Part shown: positions 23,281 through 35,250 of the stretch, piece by piece
How the letters are laid out: every line of letters begins with the position of its first letter
Position numbering within the stretch: position 1 is the stretch's first letter
Origin: Manduca sexta
Taxonomy: Eukaryota; Arthropoda; Insecta; Lepidoptera; Sphingidae
Assembly (NCBI RefSeq): GCF_014839805.1
Contig: NC_051135.1
Coordinates: 14,883,291-14,947,290, forward strand
Direction: 5' to 3'
Length of the DNA stretch: 64,000 nucleotides
Translations under genes and position numbers: made by a program
Notes under the pieces: model-generated
What the model saw: the letters and a program-made list of their open reading frames with translations, nothing else
The model's database searches: none
Told to the model about the DNA's origin: nothing

Positions 23281-25369
23281 CTTTGTCAACTGCTCATAAT
23301 CTTGTAGGTATCAACTTAGATCTGGTTAGATAGTTGTAAATCGCTGAAGCTTTAACTGTCAACCAGAAAAGTGCCATAACACGAAGTTTTATTGCCTTTC
23401 AAATTTACTTACCAAATAACGAAAATACCGTATGACTTACATGCTAAACACCACAGCAGTCAAGAAGTAAAGCTGCAAACTTCGGTAAAGGAGGGGAGGT
23501 TTAAATAGGGGAATTATTTGATCCCACAGCGAACGCAGGAACGATAAATCCTGTGATTTCAAGTTTCCTTCCTCTTTCAGGTACACTTTGCTTACCTGAA
23601 AGAAATAAAGTTATTTGACATGTACTAGATCACATAATATACGTCACATCTATATATCCCAGGTACAGTGAGACAAAACCAGAACATGATTCGTTGATTC
23701 TTTAACTTTCATGTCCCGTAATGTTTACGAATCTATCGCTATCAATTCCTAACTGCCCTTATCAGACATTTACGTAAAGTAGGTTCGACAATTTGTTCAT
23801 CGGTGCAATTAGTACCTCTCTAAAAAATCTGGACTGGCCAAACGGTTTGTCACATGTCTAACCTCGTGTGCCAAGTCTAAATATTTAGACATTTCGTCTT
23901 TTTTCAGCCTTAACATGGTTATCGTCATGCAGAATGGTACATCAACAAGTATTGCCTGGCACGACAGTCGATCGACTATGACAATATACTATGATAATAT
24001 TATTGGTAACAAGTGTTCTATCTGTAATACTAGATCGATAATATTATTATTATAAACAAAACTCACCGGATACTTTCCACGTCCCCCATTACGTCTCCAA
24101 ATATTCTTCAAAATATCCAAAGCTTCGTCACTTCTTCCAACATTTACCAGGAACTTGGGGCTTTCGTAGTAGAAATACGTGCCCAACGCTCCCAAGCCCA
24201 AAGGAATCGACAACACCAAGTTCAGCAGACGCCAGGGTGTGAAGGTAATGAAGCCCAGATGGTAGACGAAATCCAGGTTCACGATGAAATAAGCAAATGC
24301 TGGAATTATTAAACGTTATACCTATAATTGGTACGTAAGTCGGCATGCATTAGATCATGGATATCATTTTATTCAAATTGACAGAGACTATTTTACGAAA
24401 GGACTAGGAAAGGTAAAGAAAACATAGATCTAACGATGAAATATATTAATGTCTTTGCAATTACATCGTCCAGAACAATTGAATAAAACACATTGTGAGG
24501 CGCTTTGCTTATCACTCTGTAATTATAATTAGACGTCAGTTCGCCTAATGACTACTAATTGCATTTTAATATCAAATTGAAACAGAGCAGTGATCGTTCA
24601 ATCAGTGCAGTACCATGCAGTAAGCAAAATTTGTAGGTCACACTACAATAAGTAAACAGGCACATAACATCTGAGGAGCGAACTTAGCTAGTCATTCAGT
24701 TGTAAGTGTATCCACTTTTTTATTATAATGTGCCTTTATGAGGAGATGAAAGAATTAATTAAGGCCACTATAATTATTTTGTTAGTCGTCGGAAATCTAA
24801 ACATGTCTCATTAGACCATTATAAAAAGATAAGAGCATTTGATCCCAATAGAATGGTTGGGGCTTCAGTACTTACTGACGTAGAGAGTTAGACTGAAGTC
24901 TAACACGCTGGTCATGACGAGGATGTAGGCGTCGCGGCTGTTCTCCGTAGTGCATTCACCCAGCATGGTGTACGCCGCGGACTGAGCGCAGCTGCAACTG
25001 AAGCAGAATAACAGTTAACACTAGCTTTAACAGCTTTTGTCACTTTGACATAGTATGCTGACACTAAACCAAGGAACAGTTATAAAACAGAAGGTCCAGG
25101 TTCAATTCTCAGCAGCGTCATCAAATGTACACTCATACGCCTTTTTTCGTAACTGTATATTTCCGTGGCGACTGACACCAGACAGGCAGATGGTCGTAAA
25201 CACTAAGCCGAATCTTTTCTGCAACGTTGGAAGAAAGTCAAATAGGAATTTGATTACTAATATTTTTCAGTACACTCGTATGGTATGATATATTTATGAT
25301 ACGGGATTCCCCATTTAGAATTACTTTAGCAAAGCAACAATAATAAGAATTGCTACTTCATTTGTCAGA

Positions 25370-25820
25370 GTTTGTCTTTTGAGACTTTGTTTTATAATAT
25401 ATTTAATTTTTTTTGAGAAGAACAATTCCCTCATACTTTATTATTGTATAACTTCAACTGTTTACACAGCATTCTCAGTGGAATCTCTCAAAAGGAATAA
25501 ATTTTCGCCGTTTTTGCAACATTTAGTTTTAGAAACTCTAAGTTATAATGTATCGAGTATATGAAATATCTATACATAACTATCTGTTAATGAATTAGCT
25601 ATATGATAATATAAATAAAATTAGGCGCATTAGGTGCATCTCCTGTAAGATTATATTTAAAAAGTAAATAAATATTTTTCATTAATCTCTTCTCCTATAT
25701 GTTATGGCATGATGTTATAGAGCCTTGCTTGATAAATGGGCTATCAATTAGAACTAGTAGTTTCTGAGATTAGCGTGTTTAAACAAACAAACTCTTCAGC
25801 TTTATATAACAGTATAGATA
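25370..25820 (-). mobile_element. Helitron-like fragment, reversed, in intron 3 of copy C
   Basis: The high end has GTTTCTGAGATTAGCGTG and AAACAAACTCTTCAGCTTTA, the reverse complement of the Helitron-like start. The low end is degraded. It lies between exons 3 and 4 of copy C. Confidence 0.55.
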
Positions 25821-26543
25821 GATAGTATTCTATATAATATACATCCTCAAAATAATAACATATGGCTAAGCAGAAGCCTCCTCTAGAATTAACCATGCAA
25901 GACCTTATAAGACCTTGAAAGAGTTAAGTACTTACAAACTCGTGCTGATGAACTTCAAGACGGCCAAGAGGATCCAGTGAGGTGAGAATGAGCTGATGGC
26001 AGACACCGCGAAGCTCACCCATAGAGCAATGCGCAAGCTTCTCCTGCGTCCGTATGTGTCTGAGATGTATCCCCAGGGGAACGCCATCACGATAGGACCT
26101 GGAAAGCCAAGTACGTATGCAATAAGGAAACAAGCAATATTCCTGGCTATAAACAGTTACATTGCTTTGAATTACAAAGTCTGCAAGCAAGCCGCTCGCC
26201 TGAGAGTACACAACACGAGTGCTCATTTGTCTATTAACACAAGAGGGCTTTAATATGATTAAAGTCACGAAACATTCGTTTTGTGAGACCGAAAAGTTGG
26301 TAATAATGCCCAGTAACACGTAAGACTTTAGAGGATAGAGCTTGTGTAATTTAATTGCTGACTTAATTTAATAGAACGCACCCACAAACGGCATGGAGAG
26401 AAGGATGCTGGTTTCCGCGAGACCCAGGTCGAAGTCGCAAGTGGCGCCCGACACCACCACGGAGAGGCCGAACATTTCCAGAACCATCGCGAAGGTCGTC
26501 GAGCTGAGGGTTGCCAGCAGAGTGGCGCTGTACCAGCCATTAC

Positions 26544-29145
26544 CTGGAAGATAAAGGATCATAGAGTCAATCTGTAGATAACATTTCCAATCACGTGGAT
26601 GAGCCGGTTCAGAGGAAATTTGTATCCGCCCTAATAGTGACAACTTGTACGCAAGCTGTAAAACCCACCACAGTGGCCCTAGTGAGCCGGGTCCGGGATC
26701 AGTGTGTGTGTACCCGGATTCGAACAGGCTGGAAAAATTGTGTCGACTAGCGAGAGGTAATCATCTTTTGTCAATCTATAGTTTTAGTTGATGGTCTCTA
26801 GTGAAGACAGCTTGCGACCTTAGAATGCTCATATTATGTTACTTTTATCCCGGGGAACTATCTAAATGGATTTATACTTATCCTTGGAAATCTCTTTCAC
26901 GCGGGCGAAAATTTTATAGTCATGTAATTTTATTATTATTACCGACAATTAGCCGCAACCATGTGTGAAATTAATTTCACTATATCGGCACCACTGTGTA
27001 TAGATTAAGATATTTTCATTTATATGATATTTATTTTAAAATTGTAAACATTTCTAAAAACTATATAATCGTTATCAATTGTAATGTAATGAGGTCATTA
27101 ACACGATGAGTATTTTTGAAAAACTTATTTAATTAAGTTTGAAGGTCACGTCGTTACTTTATCGATTGCTTATGTTTACGCGAATGTTATACAATGTAAT
27201 AAAAGTATTTTTCGGATTTTATTGCACGATAAAATCCATTTTTTTTTAATGTCACGTTGTTACATTGAAGAAGTATTGAAATACTAGACTATCTTCGCGA
27301 CTCTGCCCGCGTGTCAATCTTTCACCGGAATAAATGTCCCAGTGTTCACGTCATGGGATAGAAAGTAGCTTTACAGGACTTTAAACAGTAGAAACGAGTA
27401 TGGTACATTAGTTATTACTAAGGACTTCGCTCAGTGGATTTAGTCGAAGACATTTGGATGTGCGAGATTGATCCTCGCCTACAATCTCGCTAGCTCCTAT
27501 TTACCTATACGGTCATTAAAGCTGTCCTTCGATTAGGACTTCCGTAATTGCAAAAAGAAGAATTTGCCCCGTAGACGGAATAGGGCCCCTTGACCTTACT
27601 TTTAAGTTTATTTTTAGGCCGGTTGATGTTTACCAACAGCCTTGAATCCACATTTCGTCATTGAATTATACAAAACATATAATTTGCCACTAAAAACGTC
27701 CACACGATAAAATATGGATTCGTATATAGGAATATTTTAAAGTTTTAATAGATTCGCCGGCACATATTTTAATTATTTCACGAAAAGTACGTGTATTATA
27801 TCGTATATTATACTGTTAATTTAATTAATTTATGCAATTTGAAACTTGTATTGTACATAGAGGAAAAGAGGAAAAATAATTTTACAATAAAGACAAGGCT
27901 AAACAAGGAGCAGTAGAAACATTCAGGGTAACTGAGCGCAGTGGATCTGAGGGCATCGCGTATATTTGCTGAACGAGGGCTACAGGAGAAGGGGTTCTTT
28001 GGGTGGGACCAGGACGTCAGAGTAGGCAACTAGTATCTACAAATGGCGGTTTTTTCGCAATTTAACCTGTCTTCCCAAAATATTTGGATGGACTTAGTTA
28101 ACTTGGAAAAATAGAGCGGGCGGTCATCAACACGTAATAAAAGGGGTTGGAAAACATCTGTACATATATACTATACTACTATAGACATTTGAAGAGTTTG
28201 TTTAAACGCGCTAACCTCAGGAACTACTGGTTCAAATTGAAAAATCCTTCTAGTGTTGGACAGCCCATTTCCAATGGAGCCCAATGCCCATCGATGAAGA
28301 CCAAAGGCTATATAACATCAGGCTATGACAAATAGGTGTAGATCATCAAAGAACAACTGTTGTAAAAACTAGGAAATTTTATTTGTTTGAGAGCTTTCAT
28401 TGCGTGCGCTGCGTAAACTGTTGACGTTACGCCACAATTATGTACGACGGAACAAGTATGTATGCGTTTTAACATGGATAGTGAATAAATATAATATGAT
28501 ACATCTAAGTCAGTGTTAAATAACAAAAATAACCTATAAACTGACAGCTATGTTTATAAAAATAGCAAATAGATAAGCTTCGGGAAATGACTAGACGCTA
28601 GTGACCATGTTAATTCAAAATAAAACGGTTCACTTGTAAGTAAACTAACAATTGAAAGTCCACCACACTGGACATCGCATGATCCTATACACCGTCATTA
28701 AAGTCTGATATCCAGAAAAATCTTAACTTAAACTCCCGCTCCCTTAAAACTCAAAATATCCATAATTACGCATATTTATAAAAAAAAAACCGTATACTAT
28801 CACTATGCACGATATAATAGCAATCATATAGGAAAATATAATATGTGTTTTAACCTAACATAGCTCATCAAATGTTGGTGCGATTTTTGCCTACCTGGAA
28901 ATGGAAATGTTTATCTAGGAAACTGTGAGTTGACAACATATGAAATTAATTAAAGCAGGTTACAAGAGGTGTATCGGGGCACGATAGTAGTAACATTGAC
29001 ATTTGGGCTGGCTCATACAACGACTCATTAAATATAAGCTAAATATATTTGAGTCAAGTGCTGTCTTTGTCATCTTCAAATGGATGACAGCGACAGCATT
29101 TAATAAGTTTATGCAGACCAACTTTAATATCAATTTTTAACTCAC
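26544..29145. other. Intron 1 of copy C
   Basis: Noncoding counterpart of 15196-17530. It shares repeat-4 and the region around GTCATTAACACGATGAGT with copy B. A Helitron-like fragment at about 28170-28480 is absent from the same place in B and so came later. Confidence 0.6.
28170..28480 (+). mobile_element. Helitron-like fragment in intron 1 of copy C
   Basis: Starts near ATACTACTATAGACATTTGA with AGAGTTTGTTTAAACGCG and CTAACCTCAGGAACTACTGG, then TGCGTGCGCTGCGTAAACTG. One repeat unit; the 3' end is not clear. Confidence 0.6.
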
Positions 29146-29819
29146 CCGCTAAGTTAATAGCATCTCCGTAGGGACAAGCATATTCCTCCCGGTTGCCGTG
29201 GCTGATCGTCCAAACAGAATCCTTCTTACGACGGTCACCATCTCCTTTGTTTGCCATTATCAGCTATCGACTAAATGTCGAAACTCTAATATATGATAAT
29301 CATCAAGTCCGGGGTTCAGCCTCCTCAGCGCAAACTATCGATTTCAAATGATCGTAACTTCGCCGGTCAGTTGTTTCTTGAGCGCCGTTATAACTTCGCC
29401 AGTAGACTTCCTTCTGAGTCGATCACTAGTTCCACAATGTTATCCGTATTACCTAAGTGACATTCTTGTTCGAACTATTATTAACAGTTAACACTAATTT
29501 ACAATACAGACAAGAACACGTTTTCACTGTTATCGACAACCTATTTAACAAATGAGAGGAACATAAAGGCAACGATTTAATGGTAGTAAGACGTCGGCGT
29601 CAAATAACATTAAATTAACTAAGTATGTAGGTCTGAAATAGCTCGTATTCAACAAATTAAACTATTTATGTTAGAAACTAGTAGCTCAGTTTTATGAATT
29701 TACATGTATTAAATAAAATTATATAATATTATTATCTATTATAAAAAAAATTACAACTGAACCAAAAAATAAATATCAGAAAAACAATTCGAAAATAAAT
29801 CCTTCAAAATGTAATTAAT

Positions 29820-29965
29820 TAAATGAATATTGTACCATTAAATGAATCCTATAAGTACTGGCCATAACGCTTGCTTTGTCTATTCCACGAGACTTCGTGC
29901 GAATTGTCGAACGTACGATAAATAACTAAATCGTGTTGACAAACGACTTTTAGAGACAATTTGGT
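29820..29965 (-). promoter_or_regulatory. Conserved 5' flank of copy C (possible promoter or 5' UTR)
   Basis: Counterpart of 18240-18400. It lies 560-710 bp upstream of the copy C ATG and ends next to a 14-bp-arm palindrome at 29958-29987, where similarity to the copy B flank is lost. Function inferred from conservation between paralogues only. Confidence 0.3.
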
Positions 29966-30406
29966 TAAATAGTTATTTAACCAAATTTTCTAACATCTAA
30001 TATTTTAAATCAATGGCTTTTTAAACAAGTTGCTTTGCTTTTGTTTCGCGTATAGCCACCTACCTACAGACGCAGCTGAATAAATTAATAACTTTTGGGA
30101 TCATAACATTGTTTTCTGCACAAAAATAAAATGAAAAATAATTACTTTCTTTTACACAAAAACTGAACGTCTATAGGCAATTCGAAATTTTAATTTCTTT
30201 AGCTACTTTTGTGTTTGTCTGTACGTACAGGCTAGGGCTGCCGTGTTGAGGTCTCGAGCTCAATCCTCGTTCGGGTCAAACGACATTGGTTTTTTCTATA
30301 CATGGCAATAACCTTGTCCTCTGTTAACTCACCATGTTTGGAGAAGGGTGGGTATGATACATTTCTGCCTACCCTTTAGATCTCCTTAACTCCAATAATA
30401 AATATA

Positions 30407-30675
30407 CCCCCTTATTCATAGACGTTATTTATTTAAGGACGGAGAATTGCTGTGATAACAAATCTGTTTCTTAGTGCTGACGGCATGGCAGCCTTCGCAG
30501 TGCGTAAACATAGGGTCGATGTGATTGGCTAATATTGAGATACAACTTGAACTAATTAGTTGTCACATAAACAAAGCTGAACAAACAGCAAGCTGTCAGA
30601 TAAACCAAGCTGAAACAGATTTGTTATCACAGCAATGCTCCGTCCTTAGATAAATAACGTCTATGAATAAGGAGG
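30407..30675. mobile_element. MITE with 60-bp inverted ends
   Basis: Arms at 30411-30470 and 30612-30671 are reverse complements with two mismatches in 60; pairing extends to CCCCC/GGAGG at the ends. The element is 269 bp with no coding capacity. ATA on both sides (30404-30406 and 30676-30678) may be the target duplication. The terminus CCCCCTTATTCATAGACG is a likely DNA-transposon end. Superfamily not assigned. Confidence 0.8.
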
Positions 30676-31223
30676 ATAGTTTATAAATATTTTTTTATAA
30701 TATTTATCGTCGATCAAAATTTTATCAATAAATGTTGAACGTAATGATTTTACTCATAATGTGTCCACCGACACTAAAATGTACGTTACCAATGAGTATT
30801 AACTATATCTCGTTAGGCGTCGTCATAGTATTTTAATTAACAATGCTAACATAGGCGCCGTTCAAGTATTAAGTAACCCAATTTGGGAGGAGGGGAGTCT
30901 TGTAAAACGTTATGATGCGTTGCTGGGGGCTCGTATAAAGCTTTATGTAGCATTGTTTTTTTTTAGATTACGAAGGTATTTTAGCGACTTTCCGGGATTT
31001 TGGGTAAAATAATTGAGAATGTTACAAAAAAATTGTCACTTTAGAGTTACATAACTTTTGGAGGGGGACGGGAGCGTACAGGAAAACGTTACAGCGCGTT
31101 ATTTAGGAGGGTGGAGAGGTCAAAAATCTTCAAAAATTGCGCTACGTAATACTTGAACGGCCCCATATACTATACTACTATCCAACAATATTTTCTATTA
31201 ATATAAATGCAATGATGACAAAA

Positions 31224-31575
31224 TAGTGCCCGGAGTTTCTTTTTGCCTTTCTTCTTCGGGTAGTCATCACTTAGGTAGCTAGTGAAAGGCTGGTAGGTTA
31301 GCCAGGTTATGGCTCATGTCCTCGCCGGTGTGGATCGCGACGCGTTCCTCCTTTAATGTTTATTAAGATTATAATATACATCATTTTATTTCTTCTTTCC
31401 TGCCAGCCTGACTTGGCTTTTTTATTTACTATATAGTCTTTCATTTATTGGATGTCCAATATAAATTGTCTTTTGTTTATATAAGCGACTTTATCTAAGT
31501 AATGATTAAATATTCTCACGTACTTTGACTTATCATATGCAACTATGTTCGCCTACGTGATGAATAAAGCATTTT
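31224..31575 (+). mobile_element. LINE 3' end, family X
   Basis: CCGGAGTTTCTTTTTGCC, TTCTTCGGGTAGTCATCACT and AGCTAGTGAAAGGCTGGTAG, ending TTCGCCTACGTGATGAATAA then AGC. Copies at 35090-35250 (-), 39505-39830 and 49205-49650 (+) share these blocks. An AATAAA-type end suggests a jockey/CR1-like LINE tail; the assignment is an inference. Confidence 0.6.
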
Positions 31576-31581
31576 ATTTTG

Positions 31582-31800
31582 GATGGGTGACAGGAGACTG
31601 ACCAAGAGGATATATAAGGCGAATGTGGACGGAAGAGCCGGTAGGGGTCGACCCCATCGAATTTTGATTCTTATTAAACGCCAATGCAAAAGTACCCTGA
31701 AGCGGTGGGAAACCATGAAAAGATTGATGAAGGTAGAAGAAGCGAGAGAAGCATGCTAGAATCGTGTAAAGTGGCAATCCATAGTCTGCTTACCCTTATG
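31582..31800 (+). pseudogene. LINE reverse-transcriptase C-terminal fragment
   Basis: Frame from 31582 reads MGDRRLTKRIYKANVDGRAG, then RGRP, and MKRLMKVEEAREAC, with a stop, then NRVKWQSIV. This order (RLTKRIYKA, GRAGRGRP, KVEEA, KW) is the C-terminal region of RTE-like LINE polyproteins common in moths. Only this tail remains. Confidence 0.5.
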
Positions 31801-33149
31801 GCAGGGGAGACGTGATATTATGGATGTATATATGTATAAATGCAAAAAAGTTATTATAATATGTATAGGGATGTTTGTTAGAATTTAAATATAAACGCAG
31901 AATGAATTGGCGGACGGATATGCTATTATATATTTCAGAATAATATAGAGTGGAATTATGGATTCGCGGACTATGCCGTGATAAATATCCAATAGTTAAA
32001 GAAGGCTGCCAATCCTCCAAACGTCCGGAGAAAAATATAACATAAAAACCGCGATAAAATCCGTAAAATAGTCTTATTTTAATACTAGTAAAAAAAAATA
32101 TGAATCGAATCGGGCAATCACTAATCATCAAAACCTTGGAACTTGCAAATCGCTACAATAAATCATAAACAACAATGTTCTGTGAGTTTTGACATAACTA
32201 CATAATATGTACATTCAATAAAAAATATTTTTCCAAGTTTTTATTGTACTGTCGTGACATTTGTACGTCTATGTTTCATTCATAAAGAAAGAACGACGCA
32301 CGCTCGCGCGTGCCTGTGTTGTCAATAATAATAACACTTTTTTTGCCAGATAATTACCTCGTTAATATCAATTGTTCGCGGGGTTTGAAGACACTATGTA
32401 CCTATACAGAGTCCACAATCCCTTCATACTTTACCACGCTTAGGACTGGCTACATTCAACAATTAAAAATAAATAAATTCTATGTAGGTATGTAGTTAAG
32501 GTATCTAAGCAAAATCAAAACGTTTAACGTTTAATATCGATCATTGGTAGAAAGGTATTATTGATTTTTCATTATTTAATGCTACATGCTTAGGGTACAT
32601 CGATCGTTACGCTGAAAAAAGATTGTGATACACAAGGACGTATAGCGCGCGCATTAAAGCTGGCGATTGGCGGTTGGATAAATAAGTCAAAAACCGCCGC
32701 CGCTACCCTGGTTTTAACCCCGCGATTCGCATTGGTTTGTTTACCAGATCTTCGCGATGCGCATAGAGTTAATAATAATCATGCGGAAAATTAAATTAAG
32801 TATTTCTAACATCTAACAAATTAACAAGAACGTCGTAGAACAAACGTTGTTAATGATGTTAGCTATCAAATCCTGCAAGTTTTTTTTAAATAACCCTAAA
32901 TAAGGACTAATGTATTGTTTTCTAACAGGATTTATTCAGGAGTGGATTTTTAAAACTAGATTGACTTTAGGCAGGCAATCAATTGTAATCCCTAAGTTGA
33001 TTCTTTATGCCATTTCCTCGAAATGATCCCACGGTGACATCACAAACTTTGACTCCAAAAATAAAGGCCATTGGAAAAGATCAGACACGATCGATCAGAA
33101 GGCGTCTATAACAGAATTTATAGGTTTGTACGGTTATTCTTATTTTTTT

Positions 33150-33350
33150 CTTATTTGAGAACGGCATTGTACCCTACTGCACTTATGGTAAGTGGAGTGG
33201 GGTCCAGATAGTACGTCGATCGACGAGAAATGATTACACCTCGCCAGTCGACATAAATATACCGGCCTGCTTGAACCGGATGGACACAGGCAGATTCCGG
33301 AACACGACATACTTACGTAGCCCACTTTGGCCGGTTTTAATACCTTGTAT
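33150..33350 (-). repeat. Interspersed repeat-4, reversed
   Basis: Reverse complement of the family at 37968-38170 and 50460-50690 (CACTTATGGTAAGTGGAGTG; CGGCCTGCTTGAACCGGATG). Degraded. Confidence 0.5.
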
Positions 33351-34516
33351 AAGTCGCTATTCTGTCGAATATAAAATATATCCTATCACCAGCAAATTTA
33401 CCAGGATATTGAGACAGTAAGAGCACCGTCAAATTAGTCACGAGGCTGCAGTGAGACGGTCACGCGGCAAGGCATTTCACAAGAATTGTCACAACAGAAA
33501 TAATGCTAAATTAAAAGACTTTTGCGCTCATTCAATTTGCCCCTGAGTGCAGCGCAGTAGTCGTACCGTCGTGCAGCTGAAGGAGAGATATAATTTTATA
33601 CAGATTTACCTTGCCACGCGAATTATTTGAAGACAATTAAATGTGTTAAATTATTGTAAAATTATTATGAAACTAGCAGTTCTCGCAAGCAAAAATGAAT
33701 TCTAAGACTATCTAATTTGACAACTTCTCACTACCTACTTAGCTAATCATTATCACAATACTAGAGGTCTACGTACTAAACTCATGGATAGATTTCCTAT
33801 CCATGTACAAACTATGACCATGTCACCCTCACAGAAAGTGGCTGGACAACAAAATCTATAATGCTGAACTATTTGACAGTTGCTAAACTGTTTACAGGAG
33901 AGATCACGAAAGCATGGATTTTCATACTAATGAAGATGACACGGGCGCGGTGATAGCAGTTTCTAAGAAATTCTATTCTGCTCAGAATAAAGATGGAGTC
34001 ATTCTATGTGAACTTTTCGTCAAAGTAGAAATTAGTCAAAAGAAATATCTTTACTTCTTTGCTGTATATCGCCCGCCTCCATTGAATAGAAATATCATCA
34101 AACATTTTATAGATAATATTAGCCACGTTATCGTCTCCTTTGGTATGGAATATGTATGCCTTGTCGATGATTTTAATATAAGTTGTATCTCAAGTCCAGA
34201 TTCTACAAGTACAAGTTATAGTAAACCAGTTTGTCAAGATTCATCACTAGCGTAATCGTTTATTGACTTTGTGTCACTTAACTCATACAACATAACGATG
34301 TTAATAACTCAAACAAAATTTTGGACTTGGTTGTGAACAATATGGGTAGCAAAACTGTTCCAACGTCAGGAAATACGTTACTCATAACTGATCCGCATCA
34401 TATTCCACTGGATGTTGTAACAGAATTCATGAATAATAAAATAAATACAAGAAAATTAAGTCACAACTAGAAAGTAAATTGGTAGAAGAAGTAAATTGGG
34501 AAAACGAATTTGTCTG

Positions 34517-34790
34517 ATAGCCTCGGTGGCGTAGTAGTACTGCATGTGCGGTACGACAGCGCTTTGAGGCCCTGGGTTCTAATCCCGGGTCGGGTAGAGT
34601 GATATTTAGTTTTTCTGCTCAGTATCAGCCCGGAGCCGTGCCCGTTATGGCGATAGGCTCGTCCCTTATCACATCACGGGACGGAACACACTTGGCGAAA
34701 ACTGGATGCCCTGGTTGTGCCTTATTTTCCCCTTCGGGGATAAATGCGGGATGTTGTGCGTATGTATATGAAATCAGTCTATTCAGTGAT
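34517..34790 (+). mobile_element. SINE-2 copy
   Basis: tRNA-like head GCCTCGGTGGCGTAGTAGTA, B-box region GGTTCTAATCC, then AGTGATATTTAGTTTTTCTG, ATCACATCACGGGACGGAAC and CCCCTTCGGGGATAAATG. Inserted in the LINE remnant. Confidence 0.75.
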
Positions 34791-35089
34791 GTCAATAATA
34801 TGATATCATTATTTTACAAAGTTTTTAATGACATAATACAAATATGTTACTGAATCCAATCCTGTTCAGCGGAAGTTTTCACCTTGGTACAATAAATAAA
34901 ATAAAAATAAAATAAGTACTTTATTTATCACATAGGCGAACAAAGCTGCACTTTTAACATGTTACGTGAAAACAAAGCATGAGAATAATTAATATTATTT
35001 CTAAACAACTATTAAATTACTAATATAACTATGGACATTTTAAATTAGGGATAAAATTTATAATGAAAACAAGGTACAAACCGAAGTAA

Positions 35090-35250
35090 CCAGCTCGAGC
35101 TGGCAGGTAGGGTGAAATAAAAGGATAGCGCGTCGCGATCCTCACCGGCGAGGACATGAGCCCTGACCTAGCTAACCTACCAGCCTTTCACTAGCTACCT
35201 AAGTGGTGACTACCCGAAGAAGAAAGGCAGAAAGAAACTCCGGGCTTTCT
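35090..35250 (-). mobile_element. LINE family X fragment, reversed
   Basis: GCTCGAGCTGGCAGGTAGGG, CCTACCAGCCTTTCACTAGC and GTGACTACCCGAAGAAGAAA are the reverse complement of 31224-31400. Confidence 0.6.

Larger units (their letters stand above)
20986..29257 (-). pseudogene. SV2/OCT-type MFS transporter, copy C, frameshifted in exon 8
   Basis: Tandem paralogue of copy B. Exons are 29146-29257, 26382-26543, 25936-26098, 24876-24997, 24067-24299, 23441-23595, 22856-23000, 22198-22476, 21778-21905 and 20986-21050. Exons 2-7 and 9 match B in length and phase. Exon 8 is 279 nt where A and B have 278: an extra G (+ strand run 22430-22432) shifts the frame after DLSLVWSS and gives a stop about 15 codons later. 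Helices 8-12 are lost unless this is a sequencing error, since the downstream frame (ISGFSTLGAVVINDSITSF, then exons 9 and 10) is otherwise clean with normal splice sites. Exon 1 is 30 nt shorter than in B. The ancestral TAA stop after NKTVST is kept at 20986-20988. The clean remaining exons suggest either a very recent pseudogene or a base error in the assembly; if the latter, the protein would be 520 residues. Confidence 0.8.
29966..33850. other. Intergenic region with MITE and LINE debris
   Basis: No host gene recognised. It holds a MITE (30407-30675), a LINE 3' end (31224-31575), a LINE RT C-terminal fragment (31582-31800), a copy of the CGTCCGGAGAAAA repeat near 32020 and a reversed repeat-4 (33150-33350). 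The remainder is unassigned. Confidence 0.55.

Noticed and set aside
25924..26319. 131-codon - strand frame over exon 3 of copy C
   Set aside because: Wrong-frame reading; the exon is coding in a neighbouring frame that contains the MFS motif A and fits both splice phases.
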